A stretch of 64,000 bases of DNA from JAJDUF01 sp965238265 (GTDB lineage Bacteria > Chloroflexota > UBA11872 > UBA12225 > JAJDUF01): the NCBI GenBank assembly GCA_965238265.1, contig OZ250185.1, forward strand, positions 3,410,001 through 3,474,000, given 5' to 3'. Positions 60,222 to 64,000 of this stretch are shown here, piece by piece. The notes under the pieces are model-generated. The model searched no databases, was not told where the DNA came from, and saw only the letters and a list, made by a program, of their open reading frames with translations. A program made the translations under genes and the position numbers. Within the stretch, counting starts at the first letter, position 1. Every line of letters starts with the position of its first letter.

Positions 60222-61289
60222 CTAGTGGGAGACGGGACTACCGCGGCGCGACCTGAGCGCCTCTAACCCTTCCAGCTCGTGTTTAGGGTCGCGCGCCATC
60301 AGCTCCATGCTCGCAGCGCGAGGGTCTTTGCCCTCGAAGAGCACCGCGTACATCAGCTCGGCAATCGGCATTTCGACACCGAGGCGGCGCGCGAGGGTAC
60401 GCGCCGCGCGTGTGGTCGGGACACCCTCCGCGATCCCGCCCAGCTGGGCTTGAATCGTCGCCAGCGGGACACCACGCGCTAACTGCTCCCCGGTGCGGCG
60501 ATTGCGGCTCAACCGACTGGAACAGGTCGCTACCACGTCGCCAACACCGGCCAGGCCCGCAAAGGTGAGCGCCTGCGCGCCGGCCGCGACGCCGAGGCGC
60601 GCGATCTCGGCCAGTCCCCGCGTCATGAACGCCGCCTTCGCGTTGTCCCCCAGCCCGAGGCCGTCACCGAGACCGGCCCCTAGCGCCACGATGTTCTTCA
60701 ACACCCCGCCAAGCTCGACCCCGATCACGTCGGTATGGGTATAGACTCGGAAGGTGGCGCTCATCAGCAGGTGCTGCACCTGCACGGCAACCGCTTCCTC
60801 GGGGGCAGCCGCCACCGTCGTGGCCGGGAGGCCGTCGGCGATTTCACGGGCCAGGTTGGGGCCGGATAGGGTTCCGATCCGCTCGACCGGGATCATCGGC
60901 AGGGCCGCGGCGAGCACTTCCGTCATGCGCCGGCTCGTCTCGATCTCGATGCCCTTGCTCGCACTGACCACAATCGCCTCGCGGGAGATGTGCGGCGCGA
61001 GGCGCTCGGCATTGGCGCGCATCGTCTGCGAAGGCACCACGACGATGACCACCGCAGCCGTCGCCACTGCCGCGGCGAGGTCGTCAGTCACCTGTAGCTC
61101 GTCGGGGAGCCGCACATCGGTGAGGCGCTTGGGGTGGTGGTGGGTGGCCCGCAGCACTGCTGCCTCGTCCGCAGTACGCGCCCACAGCGTCGTCGGCACG
61201 CCGTTACGCGCCAGGAGCATGGCGAGGGTCAGGCCCCATGCGCCGGTGCCGATGACGGCGGCGTGTCCGGACAAGGGAGCAGTGGCCAT
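60222..61289 (-). CDS. gpsA: Glycerol-3-phosphate dehydrogenase [NAD(P)+]
   Basis: Reduces dihydroxyacetone phosphate to sn-glycerol 3-phosphate for phospholipids. AAVIGTGAWGLTLAMLLARNG (NAD-binding), VVPSQTMRANAERL, SASKGIE, GTLSGPNLAREIADGLPAT, VELGGVLKNIVALGAGLGDGLGLGDNAKAAFMTRGLAEI (catalytic Lys in LKN), and AGVGDVVATCSSRLSRNRRTGE are all present. Length 355 is normal. ATG 61289 was chosen; the longer frame to 61379 lacks support. Confidence 0.95.
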   Translation of the reverse strand: MATAPLSGHAAVIGTGAWGLTLAMLLARNGVPTTLWARTADEAAVLRATHHHPKRLTDVRLPDELQVTDDLAAAVATAAVVIVVVPSQTMRANAERLAPHISREAIVVSASKGIEIETSRRMTEVLAAALPMIPVERIGTLSGPNLAREIADGLPATTVAAAPEEAVAVQVQHLLMSATFRVYTHTDVIGVELGGVLKNIVALGAGLGDGLGLGDNAKAAFMTRGLAEIARLGVAAGAQALTFAGLAGVGDVVATCSSRLSRNRRTGEQLARGVPLATIQAQLGGIAEGVPTTRAARTLARRLGVEMPIAELMYAVLFEGKDPRAASMELMARDPKHELEGLEALRSRRGSPVSH

Positions 61290-61471
61290 CCTACGTATCC
61301 AATTACTATCCAACGAACAAGCGAGACCCGTACTGCCGGGTACGTCGCATGGAGAGAGACTGCGACAGGGTAGATGCACCCAGCAAGCCGCTCGCTCACG
61401 TTATATCACACTGCCTCTTGGCCCACACTGCCCGGATCGCTCGATGTCCACTCGTCGTCTACCCTCTTCAC

Positions 61472-63019
61472 TCAGCCGGCGCAGTCGCGGAGCACCGCTG
61501 CCGCGGCGTTGTGACCGGGAGCGCCGGTCACTTCGCCCCCGGGATGCGTCCCGGCCCCACACAGGTAGAGGCCTTCAATCGGCGTCCGGTAATCCGCGTA
61601 GCCGGGGAGCGGGCGCTGGGTAAGGAACTGGCTCGGCACGATGTCGAGATGGCGGATGTTGCCGTCGGTGAGGCCGACGCGCTGCTCCAGGTCCCAGGGT
61701 GTGAACAGCGACCAGTCCACGATGGCCTCGCGCAGGTTGGGCGCATAGGTGGCCAACGTATCAATCAGGTGCTCGCCGACGGGCTGACGGAGCGTGTCCC
61801 AGGTGCCGTCGCGTGGCTGTACCGGCGCATAGCTTACCCAGATAGACATGACGTGCCGGCCCGGCGGCGCGAGCGTGGGATCATAGACGGTCGGGATTTG
61901 CACCTCCATGACCGGCGACCGCGACGGCCGGCCGTGGAGTGCATCGTCCCAGCTTTGGGCGAAGTAGTCTGCCGAGGGGCAAATCTTGATATAGGCGAGG
62001 GCGCGCGGATCGAAGTCGGGGCCGAGGTAGCGGGAGAAGTCCGGCAGCTCGCGCAAGGCGGCGTGGAGCTTCAGGTAGCTGGCGCGGGTCTTGAGCCGCT
62101 CCACCTGCCGCCGGAAAGCGTTGTCCAAGTGCTCGGCGCCGACGAGCCGCAGGTACGTGTACTTGGGGTCGGCATTGCTCAAGACAACCCGGCTGGCGAT
62201 CACCTCACCATCCGACAGCTCGACCCCGCGCGCAGTCCCCGCCTCCACCAGCACCCGGCGGACGGACACGCCCGTCCGAACGGTAGCCCCCGACTGCGCG
62301 GCGGACTGCGCCATAGCCTGCGTGATCGCGCCCATGCCGCCGCGCACAATCCCGCAGTCCTCCGGCCGGGAGTACCCGTCGCAACGGATGTAGCTTTGGC
62401 AGAACGCGCTGCCCACCGCGGCCGGATCGCCAACGTCGTGGGCCTGGATCGTGGCGCCCTGGAGCCACGGGGACTCGAAATAGCCGTAGACGAGGTCCGC
62501 CATGCTACGGGTCAGCAGCGTCTCCAGCACGTCCTCGTCGCCGGTCCGCCGTGCCCGCGCCAGCAACTCGGAGAGCGACGGCGGCGCGGTGAGAAAGTAG
62601 GGATGGATCAGGCCGGCCGCGCGGCGCCAGAAGTCGAGCCACCGCGGGTAGGCCGCGGCATCGTGTGCCGAGAGGCGGCCCATCTCCGCCACGGTGCGGT
62701 CCACGTCATCCCAGAACACGAGCGCATTGCCGTCGGGGTACGGCTGGAAGCGCGCCGGTTCGAGCTGATAGACCGCAAAGCCGTGCTCGCGCAGGCGCAA
62801 GTCGTCTATCACCTTGGCCTGCAAGAGATGGCAGATGTAGGCACAGGAGGAGACGCGATAGCCGGGAAACAGCTCCTCGGTGACACACGCCCCACCCACC
62901 ATGTCGCGTCGCTCCAGCACCAGCACCGACTGACCGGCTTGGGCCAGATACGCCGCTGCGACGAGGCCGTTGTGCCCGCCACCGATGATGATGGCGTCGT
63001 AGTCCGTCATCGCACCCAT
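61472..63019 (-). CDS. FAD-dependent oxidoreductase, phytoene-desaturase (CrtI)-like
   Basis: A ~515-residue flavoprotein. The N-terminal dinucleotide site is YDAIIIGGGHNGLVAAAYLAQAGQSVLVLERRDMVGGAC, followed by GGMGAITQAMAQSAAQSGATVRTGVSVRRVL. The C-terminal FAD motif is IEGLYLCGAGTHPGGEVTGAPGHNAA. This is the CrtI/NAD(P)-FAD amine-oxidoreductase pattern (COG1233). No crtB or other carotenoid genes lie nearby, so the substrate is open. GGAGGAGG precedes ATG 63019; ATG 63010 is a second choice. Confidence 0.9.
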   Translation of the reverse strand: MGAMTDYDAIIIGGGHNGLVAAAYLAQAGQSVLVLERRDMVGGACVTEELFPGYRVSSCAYICHLLQAKVIDDLRLREHGFAVYQLEPARFQPYPDGNALVFWDDVDRTVAEMGRLSAHDAAAYPRWLDFWRRAAGLIHPYFLTAPPSLSELLARARRTGDEDVLETLLTRSMADLVYGYFESPWLQGATIQAHDVGDPAAVGSAFCQSYIRCDGYSRPEDCGIVRGGMGAITQAMAQSAAQSGATVRTGVSVRRVLVEAGTARGVELSDGEVIASRVVLSNADPKYTYLRLVGAEHLDNAFRRQVERLKTRASYLKLHAALRELPDFSRYLGPDFDPRALAYIKICPSADYFAQSWDDALHGRPSRSPVMEVQIPTVYDPTLAPPGRHVMSIWVSYAPVQPRDGTWDTLRQPVGEHLIDTLATYAPNLREAIVDWSLFTPWDLEQRVGLTDGNIRHLDIVPSQFLTQRPLPGYADYRTPIEGLYLCGAGTHPGGEVTGAPGHNAAAAVLRDCAG

Positions 63020-63054
63020 CACCCCTCCTCCCAACACCGCCGCGCCCCCCATGC

Positions 63055-63135
63055 TCGTCATTCCCGCCTCCCCTCCGTCATTCCGGCTTTCGCCGGAATC
63101 CAACCCCCTCTCCCCACTGGGAGAGGGTTGGGGTG
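63055..63135. repeat. Palindromic repeat family B cluster
   Basis: CTCGTCATTCCCGCCTCCCC, GTCATTCCGGCTTTCGCCGGAATCC and CCCTCTCCCCACTGGGAGAGGG in one block before the helicase gene. Confidence 0.7.
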
Positions 63136-63267
63136 AGGGACCCACCCCCTCACTCCCCCATCCTGTCTATCCTGTCTATCCATGTAAATACCTACCCCTG
63201 CGAGGGCCACCCACCGACCTGAAGGATGGTCTATACTGGCAAAACCGTCAATCGCGACGATGCCTCA

Positions 63268-64000
63268 ATGCGTAGTATGTCTTTTGCTGTTCCCGATTCA
63301 CTCAATCCTCCTGCTGACCGCTTCAGCATTCCCACCGGACTGCAATTCGAGGCCGGGCCATTCGCCCACCAGGGCCAGGCCGTCAAAGCATGGTGTGACG
63401 CGGGCCATCGCGGTGTGCTGGAGATGGCGACAGGCTCCGGCAAGACCATCGCCGCGATGATTGCCGCCCACCGACTCTATGCCGACCATGCGCCACTCCT
63501 GATCGTTGTCGCCGCTCCCTACGTGCCGTTGATCCAACAGTGGTGCGCGGAGATTCGCCCGTTCGGGATCAGCCCGGTCAACCTCACGGCGGCGCCGGGG
63601 CCGCGCGGACGCGCCCGCGAGCTTGGCCGCATCCGGCGGCAGCTACGCCACAGCGGCGGGGCGCAGGCCGTCGTCGTCTCGCACGACACCCTCTGCGACA
63701 ACAACTTCAAGGCGGCGCTCGCAGCGTTCGAATGCACGACGCTGCTCATTGCCGATGAAGTTCACAATCTAGGCCGGGACAGCTTTAGCGCCGACCCGCC
63801 GGCCTTTTTCGACTACCGATTAGGCCTCTCGGCCACCCCGGTACGCCAGTACGACCAAGCCGGCACGGAGGTGCTGTTCGCGTTTTTCGGCCCGGTCGTC
63901 TACGAGTTCACCCTGGAGGAAGCCATCGGCACCTGCCTCGTCGAGTATGAGTACCACGTCCATCCGGTCGAGCTGACACCGGAAGAAATGGATACCTGGT
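63268..64000 (+). CDS. SF2 DEAD/DEAH-type helicase, N-terminal part (cut by window edge)
   Basis: The open frame from ATG 63268 runs to the window end. It shows the Q-region PFAHQGQAVKAW, motif I MATGSGKT (residues 53-60), LIADEVHNLG (DEVH box, 161-170) and LSATPVRQ (motif III, 187-194), followed by FGPVVYEFTLEEAIGTCLVEYEYHVH. This set belongs to type III restriction/UvrB-like SF2 translocases, including those of phage-defence systems. An upstream ribosome site is weak. The rest and any partner genes lie beyond 64000. Confidence 0.85.
   Translation, partial: MRSMSFAVPDSLNPPADRFSIPTGLQFEAGPFAHQGQAVKAWCDAGHRGVLEMATGSGKTIAAMIAAHRLYADHAPLLIVVAAPYVPLIQQWCAEIRPFGISPVNLTAAPGPRGRARELGRIRRQLRHSGGAQAVVVSHDTLCDNNFKAALAAFECTTLLIADEVHNLGRDSFSADPPAFFDYRLGLSATPVRQYDQAGTEVLFAFFGPVVYEFTLEEAIGTCLVEYEYHVHPVELTPEEMDTW

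Overview
This is a GC-rich bacterial chromosome segment with densely packed genes and many GTG starts. The gene content suggests a Chloroflexota bacterium, probably near the Thermomicrobia/Sphaerobacter group: lipoprotein sugar-binding proteins with Tat-like signals, an R3H-domain SpoIIIAA-like ATPase, Gfo/Idh, PhyH and TIM-barrel sugar genes, and CHAD/CYTH proteins. This placement rests on gene content only. No rRNA, CRISPR array, transposase or phage structural gene was seen.

Layout. 1-2411: a visibly more AT-rich two-gene cassette (stand-alone ComEC-like metallo-beta-lactamase protein plus a four-helix membrane protein) next to tRNA-Val. 2.6-15.4 kb: MEMO-family protein, two orphan sugar-binding lipoproteins, an orphan antitoxin, a split S9 peptidase, an ABC-2 exporter operon, a Gfo/Idh oxidoreductase and a threonine 3-dehydrogenase. 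15.6-20.1 kb: P-loop protein, TIM-barrel isomerase, PhyH dioxygenase, D-threonine aldolase-like enzyme. 20.2-25.5 kb: six co-directional minus-strand genes with a phosphate/polyphosphate flavour (Ppx-like HD, ROK kinase, two divergent thymidylate-kinase-like proteins, CHAD, broken CYTH). 25.8-34.6 kb: SIMPL protein, heptosyltransferase-like GT9, coaX, coaBC, HAD phosphatase, DoxX, CocE hydrolase, HigA, Nudix. 34.6-45.3 kb: RelBE-type pair, large glycosidase-like protein, Gfo/Idh, a secreted repeat protein, LarA-like protein, transketolase C-half, LRR protein, MFS exporter. 45.4-53.4 kb: GNAT-like protein, R3H ATPase, tmk, moaE/moaD, D,D-carboxypeptidase, endonuclease V. 53.4-56.8 kb: a leader-peptide/terminator RNA, tRNA-Gly, and a second AT-richer metallo-beta-lactamase cassette of three overlapping genes whose last gene is internally deleted. 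57-64 kb: DapA-family aldolase, class III aminotransferase, HigBA, gpsA, phytoene-desaturase-like flavoprotein, and the start of an SF2 helicase cut by the window edge.

Two patterns cut across the window. About eight otherwise normal genes carry one-base frameshifts and two more carry internal deletions, so either the assembly has indel errors or these genes are decaying. Two families of palindromic intergenic repeats fill many gaps. The most promising accessory elements are the two metallo-beta-lactamase cassettes, each lying on the 3' side of a tRNA gene.
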